The notes below the pieces were generated by a model. The model ran no database searches. It worked only from the letters and a program-made list of their open reading frames with translations, and was not told the DNA's origin. Positions 41,092 through 49,693 of a stretch of DNA of 64,000 nucleotides are shown in pieces. This DNA is from Jingyaoa shaoxingensis (GTDB lineage: Bacteria; Bacillota; Clostridia; Lachnospirales; Lachnospiraceae), in the NCBI RefSeq assembly GCF_014385005.1, contig NZ_JACRSZ010000015.1:1-64000 (forward strand), given 5' to 3'. The position numbers were made by a program, and so were the translations under genes. Every line of letters begins with the position of its first letter. Position 1 is the stretch's first letter.

Positions 41092-42414
41092 ATGATTTTT
41101 GATAAGCTGTTAGAGGAAACAAGAATTCCTAAAATGGTAAAAGTAAAGTATCACATTCAGCGTGGAGAGGTGAGTGCCAGTCAGATTCCGGGTATTATCA
41201 GAGAATCACTGGAAAGTCAGCATCTCCTGGATCGGATTGAGGAAGGAAAAACGGTTGCACTGACTTGCGGAAGCAGGGAAATCTGTAATATTGATATTAT
41301 TCTTCGCAGTGTGATCGAATTGCTGAAAGAAAAAGGGGCAGAACCGTTTATTTTTCCTGCAATGGGAAGTCACGGCGGGGCTAATGCAGAAGGGCAGAAA
41401 GAGATTCTGGCAGGTTATGGTGTTACAGAAGAAACCATGGGCGTACCTGTGAAAGCTTCTATGGATACGGTAATTCTTGGAAAGAGTCCAAAGGGGCTGG
41501 AGGTTCATTTTGATAAGTATGCGGATGAGGCAGATTATGTAATCCCGATTGGAAGAGTGAAACCACATACAGATTTCAGAGGGAAAATAGAGAGTGGCCT
41601 GATGAAGATGCTGACGATCGGCTGTGGAAAACAGCATGGTGCCAACATATGCCATACGCTGGGATTCCCTATGATGGCGGAAAATGTAACAGAGATCGCC
41701 AGAGTAATTTTGGAAAAGAAACAGATTCCATTTGGTATTGCCATTGTAGAGGATGCCTTTCATGGCACCTACAAGATACAGGCAATTGCAGGTGAAAAGA
41801 TAGAAGAAGAGGAAGAAAAACTGCTGATCCAGGCGAAAGCGCTGGTTCCGGGCATTCCTTTTGATAAAGTGGATGTTCTGGTACTGGATGAGATCGGAAA
41901 AGACGTGAGTGGAGCAGGAATGGATCCGAATGTTACGGGACGTTCCAGTATGCTTGGGCGTTGGAAACCATTTATTGAGCGTATTGTAGTGTTGGATCTT
42001 ACAGAAAAATCGCATCATAACGGATGTGGAATTGGAGGAGCAGATATTACGACTCAGAGATTTTTTGAAAAAATGGATTTTGTGACCTCCTATCCAAATG
42101 GAATTACCAGTCATGATCCTTGCAGTATGAGAATTCCGCCTGTAATGCCTAATGATGAATGTGCAGTTAAGATGGCTTTGCAGACCTGTATGGATAATGA
42201 CAGAACTATGGATTACAGAATGGTTTGGATGAAGAATACACTTCATGTAGAGTCTTTCTGGATTTCTGAATCATTAGTGGAGGAGGCAAAAAAGAATCCT
42301 TCTCTGTCGATAGAGAGTGAGCCTGAAGAGACTCCGTTTAACGAGAATGGAAATGTCATTTGGCTGAAGGAACCTGTTCAGACATACGGTGTACATGAGA
42401 ATCAAAAAAGATGA
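41092..42414 (+). CDS. LarA-like (DUF2088) protein
   Basis: A 440-residue protein of the lactate-racemase-domain group. It shows GSREICNIDIILRSVIELLK, FPAMGSHGGANAEGQ, and VIPIGRVKPHTDFRGKIESG with LMKMLTIGCGKQHG, where His/Lys positions correspond to the region holding the nickel-pincer cofactor in LarA. LarA homologues racemise or epimerise 2-hydroxyacids. No larB/C/E cofactor genes lie here, so they must be elsewhere or the enzyme works differently. It sits between the TRAP genes and the aldolases. Confidence 0.82.
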   Translation: MIFDKLLEETRIPKMVKVKYHIQRGEVSASQIPGIIRESLESQHLLDRIEEGKTVALTCGSREICNIDIILRSVIELLKEKGAEPFIFPAMGSHGGANAEGQKEILAGYGVTEETMGVPVKASMDTVILGKSPKGLEVHFDKYADEADYVIPIGRVKPHTDFRGKIESGLMKMLTIGCGKQHGANICHTLGFPMMAENVTEIARVILEKKQIPFGIAIVEDAFHGTYKIQAIAGEKIEEEEEKLLIQAKALVPGIPFDKVDVLVLDEIGKDVSGAGMDPNVTGRSSMLGRWKPFIERIVVLDLTEKSHHNGCGIGGADITTQRFFEKMDFVTSYPNGITSHDPCSMRIPPVMPNDECAVKMALQTCMDNDRTMDYRMVWMKNTLHVESFWISESLVEEAKKNPSLSIESEPEETPFNENGNVIWLKEPVQTYGVHENQKR

Positions 42415-42433
42415 GAAATATTAGTTTTTAGTA

Positions 42434-42480
42434 TTGACGAAAAAGAAACAATATTGTATGATTATAACACATCATACAAT
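42434..42480 (+). promoter_or_regulatory. Promoter and GntR-type operator 2 of the aldolase genes
   Basis: TTGACG (42434-42439), 17 bp, TATGAT (42457-42462), with the -10 inside the palindrome ATTGTATGAT-N8-ATCATACAAT (42453-42480). Same geometry as at 34546-34592. Confidence 0.8.
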
Positions 42481-42519
42481 CATACAAAACATAAGGAGAG
42501 GAAAAGGAGGCAATTAAGA

Positions 42520-43395
42520 ATGGCAAAAAAAATTGCGGGAATTATCCCGCCAATTGTTACTCCGTTTGATCCGGATGGTTCAATTAATCTGAAATTGGCA
42601 GAGAAAGAAATGAAGATTTGTCTGGACGCAGGAGTGCATGGTATCAGTGTTGGAGGCAGTACAGGAGAAGGACCTACACTTCGGGATGAAGAACTGGTAG
42701 AACTGATCGGTGTTGCAAAGAAACTTCTGAAAGAAGAACAGAGTCTGGTATGTGGTGTTATGCGGACCTGTACAAGAGATGCGGTACGTGCCGGACTGGC
42801 AGCAAAAGAGGCTGGAGCAGATGCCATCATGGTAACACCACCGGCATATAACGTATTAGTTCCGAATGAACAGGGAATGTTCGATTATTACAGCACCATA
42901 TCAAAAGAAGTGCAGCTTCCGATTATTATTTACAACGTAATTCCTCAGAATACCATTCTTCCTGGACTGTTTAAACGTCTGGTAGACGAAACCGAGTATG
43001 TACGAGGTGTAAAGCAAAGCGTGGGAAGTGTTCCTGCATTGTATGCAATGAAAATGGCAGTTGGTGATAAAGGCGATGTTTATGCTGCTACAGATGATAT
43101 GCTGTATACCTGCTATGAACTGGGAGCAAGCGGTGCGATTTCCGCAATTCTTTCCGTATTCCCGAAAGAATGTGTAGACATGTTCAACTATCAGCAAAAT
43201 GGCGAAAAGGAAAAAGCTTTTGCAATACAAAATGCTTTATATAACAAATGGCAGTGTCTTGGCGGCAACCAGTTCCCAATTCGTTTGAAATATGCGTTAG
43301 AAGTTCTTGGACGCGAGCCGGGGCTTTGCAGAAGTCCGATTACTTACCTGCCTGACGACGAGAAGGCAAAGATCAGAGCAGCATTTATGGAATAA
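42520..43395 (+). CDS. DapA-family aldolase 1
   Basis: A 291-residue (beta/alpha)8 aldolase of the dihydrodipicolinate synthase family. GGSTGEGPTL (GxTGE motif), IIIYNVIP (catalytic Tyr), VRGVKQSVGS (Schiff-base Lys). Family members condense or cleave pyruvate and an aldehyde. Its placement in a hydroxyacid regulon rather than lysine synthesis favours cleavage of a 2-oxo-sugar acid or 4-hydroxy-2-oxoacid. ATG 42520 follows AAGGAGG. Confidence 0.9.
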   Translation: MAKKIAGIIPPIVTPFDPDGSINLKLAEKEMKICLDAGVHGISVGGSTGEGPTLRDEELVELIGVAKKLLKEEQSLVCGVMRTCTRDAVRAGLAAKEAGADAIMVTPPAYNVLVPNEQGMFDYYSTISKEVQLPIIIYNVIPQNTILPGLFKRLVDETEYVRGVKQSVGSVPALYAMKMAVGDKGDVYAATDDMLYTCYELGASGAISAILSVFPKECVDMFNYQQNGEKEKAFAIQNALYNKWQCLGGNQFPIRLKYALEVLGREPGLCRSPITYLPDDEKAKIRAAFME

Positions 43396-43440
43396 AGTTT
43401 TTACAAAAAAAATTATATATATAAGCGGAGGGTTAAAAAA

Positions 43441-44361
43441 ATGACTTTTAAAGAAAAATACGGACAGATTCTGTTACCATTAATTACACCATATGGTGAA
43501 AATGAAGAAGTAAATTATGACACATATGAAGAACTGATCAACTATCTGGCAAAAGAAGATCTTTGTGATACCTTTATCGTAACAGGTACTACCGGTGAAG
43601 CATCTCTCCTTACATTTGATGAAAGAGTAAAACTGATGCAGACCGCAGTTAAAGCAGCAGCTGGTAAAAAACCGGTAATCGCCGGTACAGGATGTGCATC
43701 TACCAAAGAGACCATTGCACTTACAAAAGAAGCTGCAAAGCTTGGAATTGAAGTGTGCATGATCGTAGTTCCATTTTATAACAAACCAACCCAGGAAGGT
43801 ATCTACAGACATTACAAAGCAATTGCAGAGGCTTGCCCTGATACCAAAATTCTTCTTTACAATATCCCAATTTTCGTAGGTGTAAACCTGGAACCGGAAA
43901 CAGTTGCAAGACTGGCAGCGATCGACAATATCATTGGTATCAAAGATGAAGCCGGAATTAATCCTACACAGGTTACAGATTTCTTCCTTGCAACCAAGGA
44001 TGTAGATCCTGATTTCGTTATTTTCAATGGTGATGATATTATGTTACTGCCTACGATCGTTCAGGGTGCTATGGGACTGGTAAGTGGTGGCGCTCACATT
44101 TTCGGACATGAAATCCGTGAGATTTTCAAGGCATTTGAAAATGGAGAAAATGAGAAAGCAAAAGAGTTATTTGTTCCGATTTACAGAGTGTGCAAATCAA
44201 CCGGCCAGAATGGAAGAATTCTTCCGAACTCAATTCTCAGACCGGCAATTGAACTGGTAACAGGAATTAAACTTGGAGCAGCAAGAAGTCCTCTTGCACC
44301 GGCTACAGAGGAAGAAATGGCAGTAACTACTGCAATTCTGAAAGAGATCGGAAAACTTTAA
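43441..44361 (+). CDS. DapA-family aldolase 2
   Basis: A 306-residue aldolase of the same family, closer to classical DapA: VTGTTGEASLL, AGTGCASTKETIALTKEA, ILLYNIPIFVGVNL (Tyr), IIGIKDEAG (Schiff-base Lys). It could supply lysine/peptidoglycan precursors, but its position 45 bp after aldolase 1 makes a catabolic role likely. The two proteins are clearly different, so they may act on different stereoisomers. Confidence 0.9.
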   Translation: MTFKEKYGQILLPLITPYGENEEVNYDTYEELINYLAKEDLCDTFIVTGTTGEASLLTFDERVKLMQTAVKAAAGKKPVIAGTGCASTKETIALTKEAAKLGIEVCMIVVPFYNKPTQEGIYRHYKAIAEACPDTKILLYNIPIFVGVNLEPETVARLAAIDNIIGIKDEAGINPTQVTDFFLATKDVDPDFVIFNGDDIMLLPTIVQGAMGLVSGGAHIFGHEIREIFKAFENGENEKAKELFVPIYRVCKSTGQNGRILPNSILRPAIELVTGIKLGAARSPLAPATEEEMAVTTAILKEIGKL

Positions 44362-44719
44362 GCAACCATTGAAGAATAATTTGCAATAAGCGAAAAATGT
44401 TGTGAGAAAAAGATTGTGTCTGAAAAATTTATATGATATATTAAGCTTTAATTATAGTTGTATATAGAATACATAGTTCTTAAGTTCTTGCTGTGTATTT
44501 CGAAACAGTAAGAGTTCATATCAGACAGACATCGTGACTGAAAATTATTCCAATTATTAATGACCCAAGATGATAACTAGTATATGGATGCAGTGCTTTA
44601 ATTTTCTTCAATCAATGCATATTTTGAAAGTTTTCTATGATATGATCATTCAGTTCTTCTGAATTACACAGATGTTTCGAACAGTCGTACCAAAGGAACA
44701 ATACATAACAGGGGGAAGC
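44362..44719. other. Gene-free stretch before the GntR gene
   Basis: 358 bp, AT-rich. No ORF, tRNA or clear terminator seen. Near 44640 a small ATGATATGATCAT dyad could bind the regulator, but it does not match the full operator. No convincing promoter. Confidence 0.5.
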
Positions 44720-45433
44720 ATGAAAGAGATACAAAGAATTTCAATAACGGATGCAGTGGTTGATAATATTAAGGAAATGATTGAGGCAGAAGAATATAAA
44801 GTTGGGGAAAAACTGCCGGCAGAAGCAAAACTCTGTGAAATGCTGAAAGTAAGCAGAACAAGTGTCAGAGAGGCATTGAGAGTATTGCAGGCACTGGGGT
44901 ATGTCGAGAATAAACCGGGAAAAGGTGCATTTGTGGCTGCCAATCATAAAGAAGACTCATCTTTGTGGTATGATGTGGAGAATCCGCAGTTTACTGATTT
45001 TATGGATATTCGTATGGCAATGGAGACATTTGCAGTCCGTATAGCCGTGAAGAAGGCTTCAGAAAAAGATATAAAGAAGCTGGAAGAAATCCATCAGTCC
45101 TTTGTAGAAGCAAATGAGAACAAAGATATGGTGCGGATGATTATGCTTGATGAATTATTTCACACAACGATAGTGGGAATAACGAAAAATCAGCTTCTGA
45201 TCAATATTAACAGACAGCTTTTGGAAGCTTTTCGGGTATATCGTTCAGAATCTTTTACCGACCGTGATGTATATAAAAATGCGATCGAGCCTCATGAAGC
45301 ATTATTAGACTGTTTCCGTCACCATGATTATAAGAGAGCTGTGGATGAGATGAGAAATCATCTGAATATTACTACCAGTGATATGGAGAAGATTCATAAT
45401 AAAAATACTTCTGTCACGACGGAAAAATTGTAA
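44720..45433 (+). CDS. FadR-type GntR transcriptional regulator
   Basis: A 237-residue regulator. Winged-helix HTH at 20-75 (EEYKVGEKLPAEAKLCEML, KVSRTSVREALRVLQALG, GKGAFV) and an all-helical FCD domain with a metal-site pattern (DELFHTTIVG, EPHEALLDCFRHHD). FCD regulators sense small organic acids. ATG 44720 follows GGGGGAAGC. It probably represses the palindromic promoters of the malic enzyme and aldolase units and is relieved by a hydroxy- or oxo-acid. Confidence 0.92.
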   Translation: MKEIQRISITDAVVDNIKEMIEAEEYKVGEKLPAEAKLCEMLKVSRTSVREALRVLQALGYVENKPGKGAFVAANHKEDSSLWYDVENPQFTDFMDIRMAMETFAVRIAVKKASEKDIKKLEEIHQSFVEANENKDMVRMIMLDELFHTTIVGITKNQLLININRQLLEAFRVYRSESFTDRDVYKNAIEPHEALLDCFRHHDYKRAVDEMRNHLNITTSDMEKIHNKNTSVTTEKL

Positions 45434-45720
45434 TATTTCTATCTATGTATGGCGTCAAATGGATAATGTCATTCGTGTTCCTGTTAAGGATGCAGGAGGT
45501 TATCTGTAATTTCTTCAGGGTAAGTACTACGGGAAATGTTTTATCGCGATGATTCAAAAAGACACATTCTTGCGTGGAAAAATGATAAGGTATGCACTGG
45601 CAACATGAAAAAGTGAGAAATCAAGAGAAACACAGTGTCCATGCAGTACGCGAAGCCATATTGAAGAATCGTAAAGCTTTATGTCAGTCAGCAAATACGT
45701 AATCATTGTGTAAGCAAGCA
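45434..45720. other. Gene-free stretch after the GntR gene
   Basis: 287 bp without a credible gene; only ORFs under 20 codons. It may be decayed sequence. A terminator follows at 45721. Confidence 0.45.
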
Positions 45721-45757
45721 AAACGGACTGTTTCTCCAGAGAGACAGCCCGTTTTTT
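45721..45757 (+). terminator. Terminator upstream of the ribokinase operon
   Basis: AAACGGACTGTTTCTC pairs with GAGACAGCCCGTTTT around a short CAGA loop; T-run follows. Confidence 0.8.
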
Positions 45758-45873
45758 GTTCAGATAAATAAAGCGTTTTTACAGAATAAGATCACGTTTA
45801 TCAGAAATGCTGAGAAGAATTGACAGAAAAAATATGGCAGCTTGAAAAGATTATAGAAAAAGAGGAATGGAGC

Positions 45874-46878
45874 ATGAATAAAAAAGTAAAAATCCTGGTT
45901 GTTGGAAGTTTTGTTATGGATACCATTTCCAGTACTGAAATTTTTCCGGAATCTGGTCAGACTGTTTTAGGATATCAATATACAACAGCCCCGGGAGGAA
46001 AAGGAGCAAATCAGGCAATGGAAGCTGCACTTCTTGGTGCAGAAGTAACCATGGTTGGAAAAGTAGGAACAGATGCGTTTGGAGACAGGATGATTGAGTC
46101 CCTGCAGAGTGCAGGAGTGAATACAGACTTTGTAGGAAGACAGCCGGATGTCAGCAGTGGTATCGGAAATGTTATGCTTACGACAAAAAATGGTGTGCTT
46201 CAGAATAATCGGATTATTGTGATTCCTGGTGCCAATATGAAAATTACACCGGAAGATGTGGCGTTTTTAAAAGAGGCTGTCGGAGAATATGACATGGTGA
46301 TGCTTCAGCTGGAAATACCAATGGAGATTAATGAACTGGTTGCGAAATATGCATATGATAAGGGAGTACCGGTTATGTTAAATCCGGCACCGATTGCTCC
46401 ACTTTCAGAAGATTTTATGAGCCATATCACCTACTTATCACCAAATGAGACAGAAGCAGCAGCACTTCTGAACTGTTTTATTCGTGAAGAAGGACAGGAG
46501 ATGACAGAAGAAGCAATAAAAGGAATAAAAGAGGCAATGCGAAAGAAAAATCTTCAGAAACTGCTGTTAACGCTGGGAGATGCGGGTGCGATGACGATTG
46601 AGGGTGAAAATGTAGTATTTAAACCGGCTGTACCGAATATTAAAGCAGTAGACCCGACAGCGGCAGGAGATTCATTTGTAGCTGCATTCTGTGTTGCCAA
46701 AGGTTCTGGACTGAATGATGGGGATGCGATGGCATTTGCCAATATGATTGCAGCAGTTACTGTTTCCAAAATGGGTGCGCAGCCATCGCTGTCCAGCCTG
46801 AAAGTGGCGAAAGAGTTCCATAAAGCAGCAGGAAGGGATGTTTCGATTATTGAGAAAGTAGAGGAATTACAGAAATGA
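45874..46878 (+). CDS. rbsK: Ribokinase (PfkB family)
   Basis: A 334-residue sugar kinase. VVGSFVMDTI start, substrate motif PGGKGANQAMEAALLGAEV, and ATP/anion-hole motif DPTAAGDSFVAAF with catalytic Asp. Phosphorylates ribose or a related pentose. ATG 45874 has GAGGAATGGAG upstream. Overlaps the SIS gene by 4 bp (ATGA), followed closely by RbsD, so this is one operon feeding the RbsACB importer downstream. Confidence 0.92.
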   Translation: MNKKVKILVVGSFVMDTISSTEIFPESGQTVLGYQYTTAPGGKGANQAMEAALLGAEVTMVGKVGTDAFGDRMIESLQSAGVNTDFVGRQPDVSSGIGNVMLTTKNGVLQNNRIIVIPGANMKITPEDVAFLKEAVGEYDMVMLQLEIPMEINELVAKYAYDKGVPVMLNPAPIAPLSEDFMSHITYLSPNETEAAALLNCFIREEGQEMTEEAIKGIKEAMRKKNLQKLLLTLGDAGAMTIEGENVVFKPAVPNIKAVDPTAAGDSFVAAFCVAKGSGLNDGDAMAFANMIAAVTVSKMGAQPSLSSLKVAKEFHKAAGRDVSIIEKVEELQK

Positions 46879-47486
46879 CAGAAATGGGAAATAAAGCATT
46901 AGATGTATTTTGGGAAGCTGTGAAGGAACAGGTAACATATACAATAGAAAGTGTGGATAAAGAAGCACTTGGCAAGGCGGCAGAGCTGATACAGGAATCG
47001 GTAAAAAATGGTGGCCGGATTCATGTAACAGGAATTGGTAAACCGGGACATTTAGCTGGCTATATATCCTCATTAATGGCATCTACCGGAACTCCGACCT
47101 ATTTCTTACACGGAACGGAAGCGGTACATGGATCCAGTGGACAGCTGGTAGAGGGAGATGTAGTAATTGCAATCTCCAACAGTGGCAACACAGATGAACT
47201 GATGGCAACGATAGCCTGTGTAATTGATAATGGATGTAAGGTAATTGGTGTAACAGGTAATTCATCCAGTAAACTGGCATTAAACAGTGATGTATGTCTG
47301 CTGGCGGATATTGAAAAAGAAGGCGGTCCATTGAACCGTGCGCCAAGAAATTCTATTTTAGCTGAAATGTTAGTCCTTCAGATGCTGACGGTGATTTTAC
47401 AGGCAGACTGCAATGTAACACCGGAACAGTATGTAAAACATCATCCACATGGTGCCCTCGGAAAGTTAAGAGAAGGAGAGGTATAA
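46875..47486 (+). CDS. SIS-domain sugar-phosphate isomerase (KpsF/GutQ-like)
   Basis: A 203-residue SIS protein: GRIHVTGIGKPGHLAGYISS, HGTEAVHGSSGQLVEGD, VIAISNSGNTDEL and the KpsF-type HHPHGALGKL end. It lacks the CBS domains of full KpsF/GutQ. KpsF-type enzymes interconvert ribulose-5-P and arabinose-5-P. In a ribose operon it may isomerise the kinase product; the exact sugar is uncertain. Confidence 0.85.
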   Translation: MTEMGNKALDVFWEAVKEQVTYTIESVDKEALGKAAELIQESVKNGGRIHVTGIGKPGHLAGYISSLMASTGTPTYFLHGTEAVHGSSGQLVEGDVVIAISNSGNTDELMATIACVIDNGCKVIGVTGNSSSKLALNSDVCLLADIEKEGGPLNRAPRNSILAEMLVLQMLTVILQADCNVTPEQYVKHHPHGALGKLREGEV

Positions 47487-47490
47487 AAAT

Positions 47491-47901
47491 ATGACAACAA
47501 CAAAGTTAATTAATCCGGATATTTTAGCTGCACTTGCATATTGTGGACATGGAAGCAAAGTGCTGATTGCAGATGCGAATTATCCGCTGGCAGAAAAAAG
47601 CGGAAATGCCAGAAAAGTATATCTTGGTCTGACAAGAGGATTACCGACAGTAACGGATGTATTAGAGGCCATTCTTTCAGTAGTGAATGTTGAAAAAGCG
47701 GAAGTTATGGTGCCGGAAGAAGGACCAGAACCTGAGATCTTTGAAGAATTCCGCAGCCAGTTAAATGGAATGGAACTTTCCGGAATGGGAAGATATGAAT
47801 ACTATGATGCATGTATGGAAGAAAATGCTGTTTATCTGGCAATCAGTACAGGAGAACAGAGAACATTTGCGAATATTCTGCTTACGATCGGATGCGCTTA
47901 A
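47491..47901 (+). CDS. RbsD/FucU-family sugar mutarotase
   Basis: A 136-residue protein. CGHGSKVLIADANYPL is the RbsD/FucU motif with catalytic His; the end YYDACMEENAVYLAISTGEQR-type segment is normal. Catalyses pyranose-furanose or anomer exchange of ribose or fucose. The IADANYP form is closer to FucU than RbsD. 4 bp after the SIS gene; a terminator follows. Confidence 0.88.
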   Translation: MTTTKLINPDILAALAYCGHGSKVLIADANYPLAEKSGNARKVYLGLTRGLPTVTDVLEAILSVVNVEKAEVMVPEEGPEPEIFEEFRSQLNGMELSGMGRYEYYDACMEENAVYLAISTGEQRTFANILLTIGCA

Positions 47902-47983
47902 ATGCTAAAAAGAATGCCATTTTGATTCAGAAGGTGAAATTACAGTGGCACAGTATGGAAAAAAGTGAATAAAATGCCAATAA

Positions 47984-48028
47984 AAAAGCACAGTTTTCGA
48001 TAAAATCAGTCAGAAAGCTGTGTTTTTT
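47984..48028 (+). terminator. Terminator of the rbsK operon
   Basis: AAAGCACAG...CTGTG stem with inner TTTTC/GAAAG pairs, then TTTTTT. A separate rbsA promoter is likely between here and 48170 (TTGCAC at 48100 is a weak candidate). Confidence 0.7.
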
Positions 48029-48169
48029 CTATGGTGCATTTTTATTTTGGCATCAAACTGCATAAAAAACCCCCTCTAAAACAAAAATCTCCCATCCTGT
48101 TGCACAAAAGAAAACTGCGTTATCATACTGACATAAGGAAAAAGAAAACAAAAAACGGGGGGAAATCAT

Positions 48170-49678
48170 ATGAATGAAATCATAGTTTCCATGAACCATA
48201 TAAGCAAGAGCTTTCCGGGTGTGAAGGCACTGGATGATGTACATTTCGAACTGAGATCCGGTGAGGTTATGGCACTTCTGGGAGAAAATGGTGCAGGTAA
48301 GTCTACACTGATGAAAATCCTCAGTGGCGTCTATACCAGAGATGATGGTACAATGGAGATATTCGGAAAGGAATATGGAGATCTGACACCGAAGCAGGCG
48401 CAGGAAGTCGGAGTAGCCATTATTCATCAGGAATTGAACATGTGCAGACACTTATCCGTTGCGGAAAATATGTTCCTGGGAAGAGAGCTGGCAGGCAAGT
48501 TTACACTGGACAATCGAAAGATGCGCCAGGAAGCGAAACGGATACTGGATGATCTGAAGATTGATATTAATCCAGATCAGACCGTTGGGGATCTGCCGGT
48601 ATCCAAGCAGCAGATGGTTGAGATTGCAAAAGCCTTATCCATCAATGCCAAGATCCTGATCATGGACGAACCGACCTCTGCGCTGACGGCAAAAGAGATC
48701 GAAGACCTGTTCCGCATTATCCGCAAATTAAAAGCGGAAGGAAGAGGAATTGTATACATATCCCACAGACTGGAAGAACTGGCAGAGATCGTTGATCGTG
48801 TTACCATCATGAGAGATGGCCAGTACATCACCAATGGCAATTTTGCGGATATGACCATGGATCAGATTATTACCAACATGGTTGGACGTGAGATCAAAGA
48901 AAAATTCCCGCGGGTATCCTGCGAGAAGGGCAAAAAAGTCTTTGAAGTGAAGCATCTGAATGCAGGAAAAATGGTGCGGGACATCAACTTCTCCTTATAT
49001 GAAGGCGAGATCGTTGGATTTGCAGGACTCATGGGAGCGGGAAGAACCGAGACCACAAGAGCAATCTTCGGAGCAGATCCGAAGGACAGAGGAGAGATCT
49101 GGCTGGATGGACAGGAAATCAAGATCAACTGTCCGATGGATGCTATCAAACACGGTGTGGTACTGGCACCGGAAGACCGGAAAAAAGACGGGCTGTGTAC
49201 CAAACTTAGTATCCGTCAGAACCTGGCACTACCGAATCTGGATATGATCTGCAACGGACTTGGCGTGATCAGCAGTACCAAAGAAGATAAACTGTGTGAA
49301 GAGGCAGTACAGAACCTCCGCATTAAGACACCGAATGTAGAGATCGACTCCGGCAACTTATCCGGTGGTAATCAGCAGAAAGTAGTAGTTGGAAAATGGC
49401 TGGCAAGAAATTCCAGAGTGGTCATCTTTGATGAGCCGACCAGAGGAATCGATGTCGGAGCCAAGGTAGAGATCTACAATCTGATGAATGAACTGAAAAA
49501 ACAGGGAATAGCAGTCATGTTCGTATCTTCCGAAATGCCGGAAGTCATGGGAATCGCAGACCGGATCATCGTTATGTGTGATGGCCGTATTACCGGTGAA
49601 GTAATGGCACAGGATACAACTCAGAACGAGATTCTGACCATGGCAACATCCTTTGAAAACAAGAAAATAGTGAGTTAG
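48170..49678 (+). CDS. rbsA: Ribose-type sugar ABC importer ATPase
   Basis: A 502-residue double ABC ATPase. First half Walker A GENGAGKST (about 40-48), signature DLPVSKQQMVEIAKAL, Walker B ILIMDEPTSAL. Second half has the usual degenerate Walker A (GLMGAGRTETTRAIFG), signature LSGGNQQKVVVGKWLA and VVIFDEPTRGIDVG. This asymmetric layout is normal for RbsA/MglA. Strong GGGGGGAAA site. Powers uptake with RbsC and the binding protein. Confidence 0.93.
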   Translation: MNEIIVSMNHISKSFPGVKALDDVHFELRSGEVMALLGENGAGKSTLMKILSGVYTRDDGTMEIFGKEYGDLTPKQAQEVGVAIIHQELNMCRHLSVAENMFLGRELAGKFTLDNRKMRQEAKRILDDLKIDINPDQTVGDLPVSKQQMVEIAKALSINAKILIMDEPTSALTAKEIEDLFRIIRKLKAEGRGIVYISHRLEELAEIVDRVTIMRDGQYITNGNFADMTMDQIITNMVGREIKEKFPRVSCEKGKKVFEVKHLNAGKMVRDINFSLYEGEIVGFAGLMGAGRTETTRAIFGADPKDRGEIWLDGQEIKINCPMDAIKHGVVLAPEDRKKDGLCTKLSIRQNLALPNLDMICNGLGVISSTKEDKLCEEAVQNLRIKTPNVEIDSGNLSGGNQQKVVVGKWLARNSRVVIFDEPTRGIDVGAKVEIYNLMNELKKQGIAVMFVSSEMPEVMGIADRIIVMCDGRITGEVMAQDTTQNEILTMATSFENKKIVS

Positions 49679-49693
49679 TGGAGGGGAAGAAAA

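Noticed and set aside
41206..42246. A 346-residue minus-strand open frame
   Set aside because: Antisense to the LarA-like gene, whose motifs are clear; composition is typical of a shadow frame.
43441..44361. Assigning aldolase 2 as the housekeeping lysine-pathway DapA
   Set aside because: Family motifs fit, but the gene follows a GntR-controlled catabolic aldolase; function cannot be set from sequence alone.
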